Notes under the pieces: model-generated | The model's input: only the letters and a program-made list of their open reading frames with translations | Told to the model about the DNA's origin: nothing | The model's database searches: none | Shown: positions 40,701 to 55,700 of the stretch, in pieces | Layout of the letters: the number at the start of each line of letters is the position of its first letter | Numbering within the stretch: the stretch's first letter is position 1 | DNA from: Daldinia sp. FL1419 | Taxonomy: Eukaryota > Ascomycota > Sordariomycetes > Xylariales > Hypoxylaceae | Length of the DNA: 64,000 bases | Reading direction: 5' to 3' | Assembly: GCA_025201765.1 (NCBI GenBank) | Contig: MU623469.1 | Location: forward strand, 1 to 64,000 | Position numbers and translations under genes: made by a program

Positions 40701-43700
40701 CGCTACTTGATTTAAGTTCATTGACTCTTTCTGATAGATTCGACGATGCTACTTTGTGGTCTAGGAGAATGATGAGTTTTTTACAGTAATCATCGAGATC
40801 TTTCTGGGATTTATCTCCGGTTTGAGCACTCGGATCGTTTGATGTGCTTGCTTCATCACCGTAGGAATCTTGGTATTCGTCGAAGTCAGACATTTTTTCT
40901 TAGCTTTTATGAAGTTGGTTAGGTACCTTAGTATGATGGTAAGCCGTGTTTGATATCTCCAGAGTGTGATCTTGTCAATTGCTGTTTTGTGAGTTCCTGT
41001 CTTGTGGATAGTCTCATTCCAGTACGTCCTAACGAGCGTTTATATATATAAATACTTAAAACTCAATGGAGTTGTTATATAATGGCTACAGAATTACTGA
41101 TTGTAACGACTAACAAGTTGAGTCAAGACACTTTTAATAAGAAGAAACAATCCTGCTTACCCCTATTTGCCCCTATCTACAAGTAAGGACATCGTTTGGT
41201 CTCTGCTTAGCTTTGTTTATTGCATGCATTTCCGGAAGTACGTAGCTAAACGAGCATATTGTTTCTATCGGTGTATTGTATCTAGGTAGCCTAGTTGAAG
41301 ATTATGTAATACATGGGTAAGGTAACCGTTTTGCGCCAAGTACTACGGTACCCGATAGGGCGGTCTGTGCGGGACGAGTAAGAAATTCGTCGCTATGCAG
41401 CTTTAACTCTTAACTGTGGAGACAAGAATTAAGGGGAAGGAGCTTGTGGAGAGGACCTGTGGAAGATCAGAAACAACCATCGCAATCTCATTGTTCCATC
41501 TTCCGTATTTGATCCATTCTATTATTTTTCCTCCTTCCTAACCTTAGACTATTCAGCCGGTTGTCTTTACTTGGAACCTTCAAGATTACTACAAGAGCTA
41601 TTTTCAATAGTTATTCCCGTTATACTTCACTTAATTCGAATCTTAATCACATTACTCATCTCCTAACTTAACTAGGTACATTCTTGGGCTATTCGAGGGT
41701 CTGACATCACCAGCTCCTCGATTCTACGAATACTCTCTTCTGCATTGCGCGGCCGCTTATAACCGACCATGATTCCTCTTCGACGACAAAGAATATAGAC
41801 AGTATCCCATCCTACCATCTTCTACCGGTGCCGCCGATTTAAACTTACCCAGTTGCGATGCCAACTCAATATTCGTCCGCCCTTCATCCCGGCGCTCGAG
41901 ACTCCCTCGAACTCGCCTCGTTAGCATCCTCTAGTCGCGGTCCCGACACCTACTCAGACACGGATTCTAGGGCGTCGCTTTCTTCTTCACGGAAGCTTTC
42001 GCTTGAGCAAGACGACCCGTTAGATTATAACAACCCTGCAAACCGTTCTGATTTTAGATCTGGTCATGGCAGGACGTACTCTGTTAATTCCAACTTCGAC
42101 TACGCCGCGAATCTTTTCCCGCTCTCCTCGTCTACCGCACCCGGTTACGCCCCCTTAGGCGCGCCAACGTCGGCCGCCCAACGACACGGTGGACTGGGCG
42201 GACCGTCGCTGGAAAAACATAAAACATTAACATATCTGAACGGGCTAGGCTTAATCGTAGGGTTAGTAATTGGCTCGGGTATCTTTTCATCCCCTAGCCA
42301 GGTCAACGTAAACGTTGGTTCGCCTGGCGCATCACTGGTCGTATGGGCAATATCAGGTGTCCTCGCCTGGACGGGCGCAGCGAGTTATGCGGAATTAGGG
42401 GGTGCGATTCCTCTAAACGGAGGCGCGCAAGCTTATTTATCCAAGATTATGGGCGAATTGGCCGGCTTCCTCTTTACGTGGGTAGCGGTCCTCGTTCTCA
42501 AGCCTGGAAGCGCGGCTATAATTTCAATCATCATGGGCGAGTACCTTGTGCGCGCCGTGATTGGCGCCGAGGCGGAAACGGTAAACCCCTGGATTAACAA
42601 GAGCGTTGGCCTTGTCGGATTGTTTGTGGTGACTTTTTTAAATTGTGTTTCAACGAAGCTCGGAACCCGCGTAAATGACACGCTCATGTTTTTAAAATTC
42701 ATCGCTTTAATCGGTGTTACTATTTGTGGGATTGTGGTGGCGCTTACTGGATTCTCTACTTCCGGTCAAGCGAATGTGGATTGGAAGAATCACGCATGGT
42801 TCGAGGGCACGAGCAGCGACGCGACGCATTGGGCCGTTGCTTTATACGCCGGACTTTGGGCTTATGACGGTTGGGATAACGTAAGTTTTTGCCCTTTCAA
42901 GACGAAAAACACCTAGAAATCTAATATAGCTAACTACTTAATTAAAACAGACAAACTATGTAGTTGGCGAGTTTCGAAACCCTTCGAGAGATCTCCCGCG
43001 TGTCATTCACACGGCGATGCCTCTTGTTATTATTTGCTATCTTCTCGCCAACTTCTCGTATTTCCTAGTATTACCTTTAGACGCGCTTAATTCTACCAAT
43101 ACTGTCGCCGTCAACTTTGGTAGCAAGGTGTTTGGTCCCGTTGGCGCACTTATTTTTGCGCTCATCGTTAGCGCCTCTTGCTTTGGCGCTCTCAACTCGT
43201 CTACGTTTACTAGCAGTCGGCTTGTTTACGCCGCTGCTAAGGAGGGTTATGTCCCATCCGTCATTAGCCGCGTGGGTATCGGTTCCCGCGAACCCGGTAT
43301 GACAACTATGAGGACGAGGAATTGGTTTTCGAAAAGACTACACAATATGATCGGCGACGAAGAAACAGGCCTTTTCTTTACGCCGTTATACGCGTTGGCG
43401 TTGAACGGCACTTTAACGGCTATATATGTGATTGTTGGTGAATTTGGGGAACTCGTTACGTTTTATGGTGTGGCTGGATATTCGTTCTATTTCCTCACGG
43501 TCTTGGGATTAATTATCCTAAGAGTGAAGGAACCGCAGTTGGAGAGGCCATACAAGACGTGGATTACAACCCCCATAATATTCTGCTGCGTAAGCTTGTT
43601 CTTGCTCAGCCGCGCGGTATTTGCTCAGCCGTTGAAGACGCTCATCGTCGTCACATTTGTGCTATCTGGGATTCCGGTATTTTTTTGGAGGATACAAGGT

Positions 43701-46700
43701 CGGGACCAGGTCTCCAAGAGGGAGCCGGGCTCCGGCAACTCAACATCGGGGTGGAAGTTCTGGAAACGATGGCGGAAATGAGCTACGAATTAAACAGTAA
43801 TGTTCCTATTATCAGGGCGATGTTTTTCATAGAAAGAGTTTCAGCAATTGGACACAGCGAGCATTCTGAATGAGCAGCATCAAGACCACTGGAGTATACG
43901 GAATCAGACATACGCGTATGTATGTATCTAGATTCTAGTTGGTGATATCAGTAAATAGCATATATTGCGCAGTCGCGCATGCATTACTGGTAATATGAAC
44001 AAGTCAATAGAAATAATGACACAAGCAACTACATTTCTATGCTATAGAGAACAATTTAGTTTGGGGTTTTAATCCAAGGCTAATTACACTTTATTAAACC
44101 TCAGTTATATAACGGAGCTTAATAGGCAAAGATTATACCGTTAATTCGGCCGCAACAGAATTCAAACTAGTCTGGCTTCGACGGGATCGTCGTGTCTCAT
44201 TGTTCAGTCGGCAGCCAGTCGGCCCCTAACATTCATCAGCAGCTCATCGCCGGCTCTGACCATTCGTTTCAAACCTTCTTGGATGAAATGAACCAAACCA
44301 AGCACCGCCCGTACTCCCTGACCCACTCCTTTCGCCACCTCCAGCCCACAGTGGTGAGTGAGATACCCGTGAGAGTCTTGTTTTTATAAAGCTTTTAGAA
44401 AAGCTGTCCATATATAATATTGTTTTGTTTATTATATGCAACACTTCCTATATATGCCAATACGCCGCGAGGGCGTTCTCTGCAAGATTTTCCATTTTAT
44501 TAACCCTAGGTACCATCGCACAAGGCAATCGCAACGACACATGATGATCGCCATATACCTCCGACAAGAGAAAAACCCCTTCGAGACTCACGACGCGAGA
44601 TAGCCGGACGTACGTGGTCATAAAATCTGGGCCTTTCCGATTTTTCAGGCGTGACATTAGGCTAACGAACTCCCGTTGGTATGTCTGACCTTGGGATTTG
44701 TAGTCGGTGACTGGGAAGCTAGGAGTTAATGTGAAGCCAGTTCGGTCAAATGGCCTCGACGAGGTACCAGAAGACTTAGCAGCCCCTATCTTTTGGGGTG
44801 TAATAATATAATGAGTTTTGCTCCTTCTTGGCTACTCTCGAGTTTAGGATATATCCATCCTCTTTCGTTTGAGTGCTATTTCTTACGGGAATTATACTCT
44901 TCACACTCATCAAATGACCCCTTCAGTGATCTTTCGGATGATTCGGGAACCCTTCACAGGAAGTCTCGGCCTTCGTCGGTAAGCGATAACGACCCAACAG
45001 TGGGAAATCATCAATTATATTGAAACGCATTGGATGACTTTTATTGATGCCAATGCTAGTGAGTAGAGTTTATTCAGAGTTAGCGTTCAATAGCCTTATC
45101 ACCACCAGTAGAGAATACTCGGGGTCCAAACGATCAATGTTGCGTTCGGCACACGCCCGTCTGGGCCATGGCATCGTCAACCGCCACGGCCCGATTTCCC
45201 CTGAGCTTCCACCACCGTGCTCCGGGCTGTTCTTGTCGTATATACGTGGTTTTGATCTGTAAAAATGTCTATTGGTCTGGAATATGTTTAGGGTTACCCT
45301 CTTAAGCTTAGGGTGTCAAACACTCCTTCCAGAACTGCGTCGCAACCGCTAAAATACCCCCAGCAAGGCCGTCGGCCGAAGTACGAAGTTAGGCGGAGTG
45401 AAATGGCTTCTTAATCGCGCATCTCCTTTCGACTAATCAATAGTAACGGTGGTCGGGCGTCTCGTTTACTAACGCCTCAGCTTAGACTCGAACAAGCATG
45501 TTTTTACCGAATCTAGGTCTCGTCAACATTTTGGGGCGGATGATCACTTCTGACGAAAGCTTATGGTGCCCGCTTCGTATCTTCGCGAGTTTGGAGAGTT
45601 ATACCATGTATACCTGAAATGGAATGTAAAGGCGTAAGGTTGCGCTATTGACGTTAAGGCTGAGGTTTGCGTTGTGGATATTGTTGATGTTGATGGTGCC
45701 ATAAACGATCGGATCAAGGGTAAAACGAAACGATGTACCCATGTGACCGGAAGAAAATAAAGAGGCATAAATAGTAGATACTTAGGTACCAAATCAAGAA
45801 TGGTAGCCAAATGCGCGAGGCTCGTGCCATCTGACAACACTATGAGGTCGCTCGAGAACGCGATGGTCGATAAGTTGATACTGCCTAAGACGTCTATTCC
45901 GAACTGAAGAGCGCTAAGGTACCTAGGTAGAAGGTGTAGGTGAAATATGCAGGTAGTAGCATAGTCGTCCTTGATACGGAACCTTGCCTCTGAAAGTTAA
46001 GTCGATTAAAGAATAAGGTGCCACGGTACGAAAACGATGGATGTGAAGAGCTGTTGTTTGCCTGTTGGATGTTCTAGGTATGTTGGGGATTCATGATCGC
46101 TATTCGGCCTATTCTCTCGACTGTAATGTATCGTCTTGTCGTCTACTATTGTTTTAGCTGGGGTTGCCGACACGTAAACAACACCTTCCATCATCCAGAT
46201 CGCGACGTGGAGATAGTCTATTGAGGGAGAATGTCCGCTTGTATGTCCTGTAATAGAACAAAAAGTAGAGTCTGTGGAAAAGGCTCAACTGAGATACTCA
46301 GGCAGCTGGAATTGTTAACGATCTAAGATCGTCTGAAAGATGAATTGTATCGAAGACCCAGAGGGCCGTAGCTCCAAGTGAAGCTACCAATTTTTGAGAA
46401 GACTAATATCGTGCTGAATCGATGAAGTCTGTTGAGTAGTTGGCACGACCGATAGGTTTGCTGGCGTAATCTGTGGTATAAACTGCTTTGGAGACGAGGA
46501 GAGGCGTCCACGAGGCTGTGGTGTCTGGTGGGTTACGAACAATTAATGATACGAGATAATTGTTTGTAATTGGTTGTTTGTTAAATTTTTAGACTAAATT
46601 TAGTTTTCAAGTCCCTGGGACTATCTACTGCTGGCTAACTGTACCAACGATGTGTTCGAGTAAAGTTGCCTGGCGAAAAGCCTCCTAGTCACAATTGTCC

Positions 46701-49700
46701 ATCCGTAAGTTGATTCGGACGATAGTTAGATCTTAGAATAGTTAGAGTGGATTGAATATTGGTTAATGAAGAGTTGATTATTAGCGAATGTGGGATAGGA
46801 GGGGGGAGGATAGGTGGTTGTTTTTATTAGAGATTGTTGTTGTTGATGTTGTTGTTGATGTTGATGTTGTTGATGTAAAGACTGTAGGGTTGAGTCTTAA
46901 GTCTCTGGGATATGACTCAATATCCGTTGTTGTTGCCTTGAAACTTTCACCGAGGGGCAACTTCCGCTTAAGTTTTGTAGGAGCATTGATGGATACATGG
47001 TACCTATCTATACCTAAGGCACCTGCCCGTTAAGACAAGCTAAAGGGGTAGATAGGTACCTAGGTAAGTGTTACTTCTATCTGACGTAGTCATGCTATGT
47101 CTAGGGGAAAGCATTCCCTAATGGAAGTCACACGTTGTCTATTAGAGTGGTAAAAGAACGAAAGCTTAAATTTTTGGGAAATTCCCGTGACTGTATTAGA
47201 CTTCGTCATATCTATAGGAGGTCCTTGACTCTATTGACCATGCAACAATGCTACTACCTTACAGTCAGTCCACCTTGCCAAATATAGGACAGGACGTATG
47301 CTTATGGAAAGGACTACGAATGGCTGCTCTCAAGGTACCTAAGCAGGTGAGTAATAATGATTAGCAACGGATGTCTCTAAGCTTATCCCTTCGCGATAAC
47401 CTTTGGTTGCGTCCATAAATCCATGGTATGCCGCGAGACCCTCTGACAACATTAATTGCGTCTACAGTGGCGTCTATAACTCCAGTCTTCACGTGCGCGC
47501 TGCTTAAAGGTGTAACGAAAGCTGGTACCTCGCAATGAACTTTACACTGCTTGGCTTTTCCCTAGTTATATAACCATGCGTTGCCTGATGAACCCCTGCG
47601 GTCACGGCTTCTCTCATACAGCCACTTGCTGTTCAGCCCAACCGAACTTCTCTTCCCCGTCACGGGGCTGGGACTCGGGCTGTCAGGGACTCCACCGTAA
47701 AGAGAAGCAAATCCTGTGCTGGCACCCATAGAGCTAGGCGATCCTAGCGAGCTTATCGAAGAGCGACGCGCGCCATTCATGGCTTTATGAAGCAGTGGGG
47801 TCTGAGGAGATACTAATCCGGCGAGATTGCCATTTCCGTTTCCTCCGAAAGAACTACCAAAGTTGGACGAAGTGCTGCGAGGAGAGGCGGAGAAGCTGCG
47901 CTTGCTACCCGCGGACCCAGAAATCGAGGGAGTTCGGGAGTAGCGCGGCGGTGTGCTGTATACAGAACCTGGTGTAGGCGGCGCGGAGCTTGGTGGTAGA
48001 CCTAGTAGCTTTCGCTGGCCAGGGGTCAAGGGAATGTCGGATACATCATCCTTAGGTCTGATTAAGGGCAAAAGATTCGTGCCGATGTTGAAGAGGGGTA
48101 CGGAGAGAAGTATCCAATACGCATATCGCGAGTAGTTCCAGACACTACATAAGTTAGCCCTCATTAAGTTGGTTATATTAGGGTGAGAATACATACGCGT
48201 AGGAAAACGACTTCCTAGGTGGTAACATTCGCGCCAGTAAAGTATGTATCACGACTATTACTGCAAGCACAAATATATTGACAAAGATGCGCTTGACGTG
48301 GCCATCGGTGAACGTCGAGGCCCCCTGTCGCCGGGTAATTTCCTGTAGACGCGGGTGCTGCCAATTTCCTGGGCTGTCTGCGACCGGTGGTGCGGCAGGA
48401 GTTGATTTCTTCTTGGGGGTGACGATGGTCTTCGCCATTGATAGAGACATTGTTGCTATAGTCAGCCTGGCGTCTCAAAACCAGGACCGTAGACGAATTG
48501 ACTAGGCGTCGTATCGCGAATGCTTGGTGCAGGTTGTCGTCTTGAAACAATACCTGACTGATAGTGTCGTCTAGTTCTGTCGGGAAGAGAAAGGAGAAAA
48601 GGGATGATCTTTGTAAATCGAGGACGAGGTCAATTGAAGAATGGCATCTATTTGCTGCTGCTACCTATTATATTAGTTAGTACCTAAGGTTAGCATAGTC
48701 TTGTGGCGCCGCAAAATGCAGCCCTTTATTGTCGAGCTTCTTCTGATGGAATGATTCTACTTTGTTTTCTTTTTAATTTGGTTGTCAAGGCAAGTTGCGA
48801 AAAACAACCCAAATCTACTGTACCAGAGTATGTACTAATCTACTGTTACATTTCTTAGTCACCATACCTACCACCTAAGGTTAGTACCGCCGGACATATC
48901 ACAGTGCCACCCTTGCGGATCCCAGTCTAGCGCCAAGATTCAAGTGGGCATGGAAGTGACGCACGAGCCAATGTACCTCGGTACCTGCTTTTACATAGTA
49001 GTCACATCTTTAGGCACGGACACTTCCCTGCGTCACAGGGCTGACACAAACATTCTGACAGTGTTCTTCGACAAGTTCCCGAGTTCCTAACCTGCTAACC
49101 TAACCTAGTCCAAACGCCCCACCAAAGCATCTCACCTCATCGGAGCGCCTCGTCTTTAAAGATTCCAGCCGGGTTCATTTAGAAACAATTCCGATTCTTC
49201 ATACGTCCAACTTCTATCCTTGCTTCTTACGGCCTCGATTGTTTCATCGTTTGATGGCTACGACATAATCAGAACTTAGTTATCCTTTTGGGGAAAACAT
49301 AGCAAACGACAACCCGATATCTGCAATATAAGGGTTAACTTCCGAACTCTGTCCAACATGAGCGTTGGAAGCCTCTTAACTCAGTTCGACGAGGGGCTTA
49401 GTTCCCTCTTAACTCAGTGGAATGGCTACTCTACGCTAATTGCTACGGCCTTGGTGCTGATTCTGACGTATTCCATCATGAACCGGGTTGAGCCTGATAT
49501 TCATCCCATGCTCCTCGCCCGCCAAGCTTCAAGCTCTCCAGTCCGGAATGAAGGAGAATCACCTGTTTACCGCGGTAATTCAGCGCCTCACGGTCTACCT
49601 CTTAACACTGGGTTGAACGTAAAAGATCCCGGTGCTTCCAAATGGGCCCAGGGTCGAGATGGAGACTTGAGAGACGTTTGGCGCAGAGCGGTATCCGGCC

Positions 49701-52700
49701 CATCCGAGGAAGGTAGTCCTAAGGGAAGGGGGCGCATCCTGACTGTTCTCGGAACTGAGAAAGTCGTTGAGCACGACCTTAGTAAGGAGTTTTTCCCAAA
49801 GATTAACAATATCTTGCAACTAACAACTGGATTCAGATGACATCACACGACAGATTAATTTGGCTGGAAAGCATATTGCTTCGCAAGGTGGAAAGAAGGT
49901 GGCCATCTATCTCCCCAACTCTGTTGAGTTTATTGCCACCTTGTTCGCCTGCAGCTTCTACAACTTGACTGCCATTCTGTTGCCCTTTGACCAGCCAGAA
50001 GATGCGATCATTTCGATGCTCCAGAGGTCCGGTGCGGACACCGTTGTTACCGCGCCAGGTGCTTTCCCGTTTGACAACGCTGTTTCGAGTTACCCAGGTC
50101 TTCGTCAGCTGATCTGGGTAGTCGATGAAGGCAATAAGCATCTCGACTGGAATGAAGTCCCCAAGGGAATGGGTGGTAGTGTTAATGTCTCTACTTGGCA
50201 GGATATCCTAAACGATAACCCCGTTACTGCTGGCACCGAATTGCCCCCGGCTGACCCTAAAGCTGAAATTCAGGATGTTGTCATCTTTTGGCAGTCTAAG
50301 CCGGGCACCCTCGAGGAGATGGTCCGATTCACCCAAGGAAACCTTGTCGCCGCTATTTCGGCCCAGCTCACGGCGGTTCCTCAGAAGGAACGTTTCTCGC
50401 CTGCCGATCTCTTCCTGTCTTCTGCCTCTCTATCGGCGTCTTTCCCCCTAGTCCTAACCCTAGCGGCTCTCTATTCCAACGCTTCCGTGGCTTTCAACTC
50501 TGTTGCTGGCATTACGTCTGATCTCGTCCTAGCCACCACCGGTGTCGCACCCACTATCCTCGTTGCTACCCCCCAGACTCTGAAGAAGACTCACGAAGAG
50601 ACTAAGAGTAAAGTTGGCGCCTCGTTCCTTACACGTCTTTCGCATTGGACACAGACTCGCAGCCTCGTCCAGGATGGCGTTATGCCAGCGGCTTCCTTTT
50701 TCGCCTCGTTCAACGACTCCCTACGCCCTCAGATCGGCTCCTCTTCTACTCCTACCCCTAAACCCGGCAAGTTGCGCCTCTTGTACGTTGCGGATCCCGC
50801 CGGTGCCGACGCCCCTCGTCTCTCGGAGCAGACACTATCGGACTTACGCGTTTTCACTGGCGCTCGTGTCATCTACGCCCTTTCCGCTCCCCGCGTTGCG
50901 GGTGCCGTTTCCCAGACCCAGTTCCACGACTACCGTGTGTTGGGCGATGGTAACGGCGTGCACTTCGGACCCCCCGTAAGCGCCATCGAGGTTTTGTTCA
51001 GAGACACAGAAGGCTACAGAATTACGGACGAGAACTACACCGGCGAAATCGTGGCCCGTGGTCCTGCGGTTGTGGGCGGAGAGGCGCCGCTAGGTGTTGT
51101 CGGCACCGTTAGAGTGGACAATACGATTGCTTACGTTTAGGTGGGTTTAGATTCGGCGAGCGCGTTGCAAGCCTTGCGATATTGAGCGGTTGGGTAAAAG
51201 GAGGAGGTGGTATAGGGTTTAGTTGGTTGGCTTCCTATGACTGATTTGGCATGGTAGGGGGTGGAATAATCATGTGTCTATCTCCTGGGGTTTACGTAGA
51301 TAGTTATGCCTTTACCTAACGCCAATCATATATTTTCATGCGATGCCTTATTTTCCTGACTAGAGAATCGTTGTTTCACCTCGGAAACTAAAAGGTGAGA
51401 CCTAGTGCTATGCTGATTCTTACGATACGCTCGTAAGTAATGGGCTCATGGATTCTAAGTAGGTATACTACCAACCATTAGCCGTATCAAAAAAAAAAAT
51501 TTTAATTTTATATTCAACATCAACATCTTCATCGTTCGTGATTACTACCATGGCATACTCGCATATAAATTACGTCTCAATCATACCTAGCCACAGATGT
51601 CGGCACCCTGTTTGTTGTTGAGCACAACCTGAACGCCGAGCCAAATGAAGCAGCTTCCATCATGAATCACGTAGGCCACATTCAACCCCGTGATTTCGTC
51701 CCACACACATATATACTAGTAACTAGGCACCATTCCTGTATACTTGCGCACCTTGATTCCGGAACATGATCGTGTCCCTTCTCTGCAGAAGCATGAGCGC
51801 ACGATTCAGACTTTGCTCGCTGAACCCCTTTCCTTCCACCATTTCGCGGCGTAGGGTAGCTAAGCTTGTGCTCCACCCAATAGGTAGACGTCTACGAAGC
51901 TCCTGCTCCACTCGAGCGACCTCCTCATTTAATTCCCGACCGCCCTGGTTGACAGTCCCTTGAGTGACGGCGTCCATAGTCGAGCACAAGAACAACCGGA
52001 TTGCTTCGTCAACATGTTGCTCTGTGGCGACCGGGGACAGAGTTAGTTTTGCGAGGGCCTCGGTGATACGAACGATGGCTTCGAGTTGTCGGACCGTGAT
52101 GGGGATACTAGAGCGCGCGTTGGCTTCGAGTTCGGAGGCGTGGACTTGTTTACGGATGGAAACGAAGTGCGAGGATAGCTTCTCGGCGGCTTCAGGGGAG
52201 AGACGAGGAGCGCAGCGGCTGAGGCAGGTTAGTTCTTGATCCCGTTAGTTATAAATAGAGGGAAGAAAAGGACTCACGATTTGCAATAGCTGATGTACCG
52301 CCTCATCTTATCGACGGGTACTTCGCCTTCAACTTGTTCCTCAAGACCGCGGCCGCCCATGTGGATACCCATGACGTGCTTGGCAATGCGCTCGTCCTTT
52401 TCTCTGGCGTGGTCATCCTTGACGATGAAGATCATGTCGAAACGGGACAAGATGGTCGTCTGGAAATCGATGTTTTCGCCCGGCGTCTTCATGTCGTCGT
52501 ATCGACCGAAAATGGGGTTAGCTGCCGCAAGAACCGAGGTTCGCGCGTTCAGGATTGTCGTTATACCCGCCTTGGCAATGGAAATGGTCTGCTGTTCCAT
52601 AGCTTCGTGGATTGCAACACGGTCTTCGTCTCGCATCTTGTCGAACTCGTCAATACATACCACACCACCGTCTGCTAACACCATCGCACCGCCTTCGAGG

Positions 52701-55700
52701 TAGAACTCCCGGGTAGAGTGATCTCTCTGGACGGAAGCTGTTAAACCGGCTGCTGAGGAACCCTTTCCGGAAGTGTAGATGGATATGGGCGCAGCCTTCT
52801 CGACGAACTTTAATAGTTGCGACTTCGCCGTACCAGGGTCACCGAGCAGGAGAACGTTTATATCACCTCTCAGCTTCATTCCGTCGGGTAGGATCTTCTT
52901 GGATCCTCCTAGTAACAAGCATAATATAGCTTTCTTAATATCTCGGCTACCGTAGATCGATGGAGCAATACAGTCGGCCATAATGTTGTAGAGATCAGGT
53001 CTTCGGCTAAGCTCCATAAACTCCTGCTCTTCCTCTTCGGAGAAGATCGAGTGGCCCTTTGCTGTAGCATCCACATCCGTTTGAATACCTACGGCTCTTA
53101 AATAGGGTGTTCTTATAGCAACAGCACCACCTGTAGATGAGTTCTTGGATGCCTTGTTCTGGTAAATAGAGAAGATGCCCGTGATTGTACATCTCGATCC
53201 CGGAACGACCCTGTTTGTTAGGTATCGGTCTGCGGATATAAGAACATGTCGAGGGAGTTCTCCCACGGGTACTTGGTCAGGGGCTTCCTGAAGCTTGATA
53301 ATCTGTTGATCGACAAACTTGGACTTCTCGTGAGTAACAAAGTAGGGATCGAGAGGGCACTTCTCGGATGGGTCGTTGGGGGGTCTTTGGCGACCGCATG
53401 TTCTCGGAAGCGTCACGCCGGTAAATCCACCTAGAATGGGGATCGCCTGCACGTGTAAACAATTTCGGCATTGAACGTGTAATTCTGTGGCCTTCGAAGA
53501 CATGACAGAGGCGCCGATAACAATACCGGGCACTCTAACTAGTCTTGCAATAGTCTCGGAATCTAGATTCCGGATCGATACATCTTCAGCGTTGGAGTGG
53601 AGAAGTAATTGGTGTTCAGGGACAACGGCCTTTGAGGCGTGGGGGAAGATGATTCGGTGTGTGCATTTTCTAAGAGCTCCCTCAAACTATTTGATATAAT
53701 TAGTTGGTCCATGTTCTATTCCTGGCAGGAGTATATAGCATACCAGAGGAATAATCTCTGCTGGTTCTGTGACCAGTCGGTGCGCAAGCTCTTCGTTATA
53801 CTTGATTAAATCGGTGATGTTGACATCGCAATAGTACCTCTTTAATAATGCATTTTCTCTTAGTTGATCTCGGTAGACGAAGATGTTGTCGTGTCTAAAT
53901 TCGAGGATAAAGGTGACGAGCTGCTCCTGTATTTGCAGCCGACTATCTTCGTTTGGTCCCGCGTTGGACTGGAAGACGGAGACTGAGTAAACAGATTGGC
54001 GATCCATGCTGAACACCGAAGATGTACTTCCTCGGGTGTATTGCTCGGGGTATTGTAATGGTTTGATTGTGTATCGCGAATTATAGGATCGCTACCGACT
54101 TATCGTGGCTACGGATCGAGGGGTTGAAAGTTGAAAGATTTAATTTGGATACCCGCGTTAATTGACACGCGAAATGGAGACGCGTTTTTTGCTCCGGGGC
54201 GCGTTAAGAGGTTGCATATGACGCTAAGCTTTCTTCAGAACCTCCATGGGCCAACCCCCTGAATGCTCCATAGCAAGCTTCGAATCCCGACCACCGATAT
54301 CACGTGCTGATAGATATCTTCAATATGCACATGTTTCAGTTCCGGGACCTTCTTTTGAAAGCTCTTATGTACTTATCGATATTAACCATCATCAGGAGGC
54401 ACTATGTAACCTTGAATCGTTAGCGCGGTCCAACAAGAAGCTAGCTGGCTACATTATAGGCTACATGGAAGTGCCTACCCAGGTACCTACTGATACATAT
54501 ACCTTGACATACCTATGTATCTACTAAAAACCCCGAGACCTTCAGTACCTAGGTAACAACATCCAAGTTTGTTTGCGATACCACACATAACACACATCGA
54601 CGTCGGTGCCAATTTTACATATATCGACGGCCTAATCAGAGTTGACATTGTAACGTATAGAGATAAATATATAATCGAACACCGTTGCCGCCTCTTTAAT
54701 GCATAACGAAATCCCATACCAGATGCATGGTTGGCTTCGCATAGCTTCTACTCTCCGATAGTATCCTGCGAGCTTGATCTATAAGCTCACCAGCCTCGCT
54801 CAAGATGTTCTCAAACCCAGAAGCTCGCAAGTCTGTCGACAGTTTACCACCCTTATCACCCACCGCCCGAACCGAATTTCCATTTCACCGGCAAGGCTCC
54901 GTTGCTTCGCATCCCACAGGACGACGAGGCTCGACCGCAAGCTCTATCCACTCCATTCGATCGATTGGCGGTCATCTTGATACGTCGAATAGTTGGTCGC
55001 AAACCGTTCACGAGACTGGACAAAATGCCATCTCTACTCTACTTCAACCGCCCATAGTCCGCACAGGTCTACTGCCGCATACGTCTGCACCCGCTTCCAG
55101 CGCCCACAAACCACCCACTGCGCGAGATATACCACCCGTAACATTGACCAATATACCCCACGTCGACCCTGCCGACTTCAAGCCCTACCTTACCCAGGTT
55201 GGAGCTCTTTATGAACAATTAAGACGCGTAAAAGAAAGTGACGATGATGGAAGCGAGCATGTATTCGGACGTAGTAGGATCGAAGAATTCTCGAGTACTG
55301 TGGATGACGGGCGTCTGAAACCGGGCAGTCGTCCTTCGAGCTCTCGAAAAGTATCAGGGTCTTCGATTAGGTCGCCGTCGCCTATGGAGTCACCTACGGT
55401 ACGGCCGATGCGTAGAAGGTCTAGCTCTAGCTTCAGTCGGAAGGTGACAACCCAGGGTCCGCCACCATTATCTACTATCCCGAACGTCTATTTCGACGAT
55501 GATTTCCATCTGGAGAATCCTCGCACATTTGATGTTGTTAGCGAACGGTCCGAGGTCGTACGACCGCCTCCCGGGGAGAACAATACTCCCAACGGTGACG
55601 CGCCAGTTCCTCGCAAAACCCTTGCTACAAACGCTATATTACAGGAAAAGCTATCGTGGTATATGGACACTATCGAAATGCACCTTATAGCATCTATATC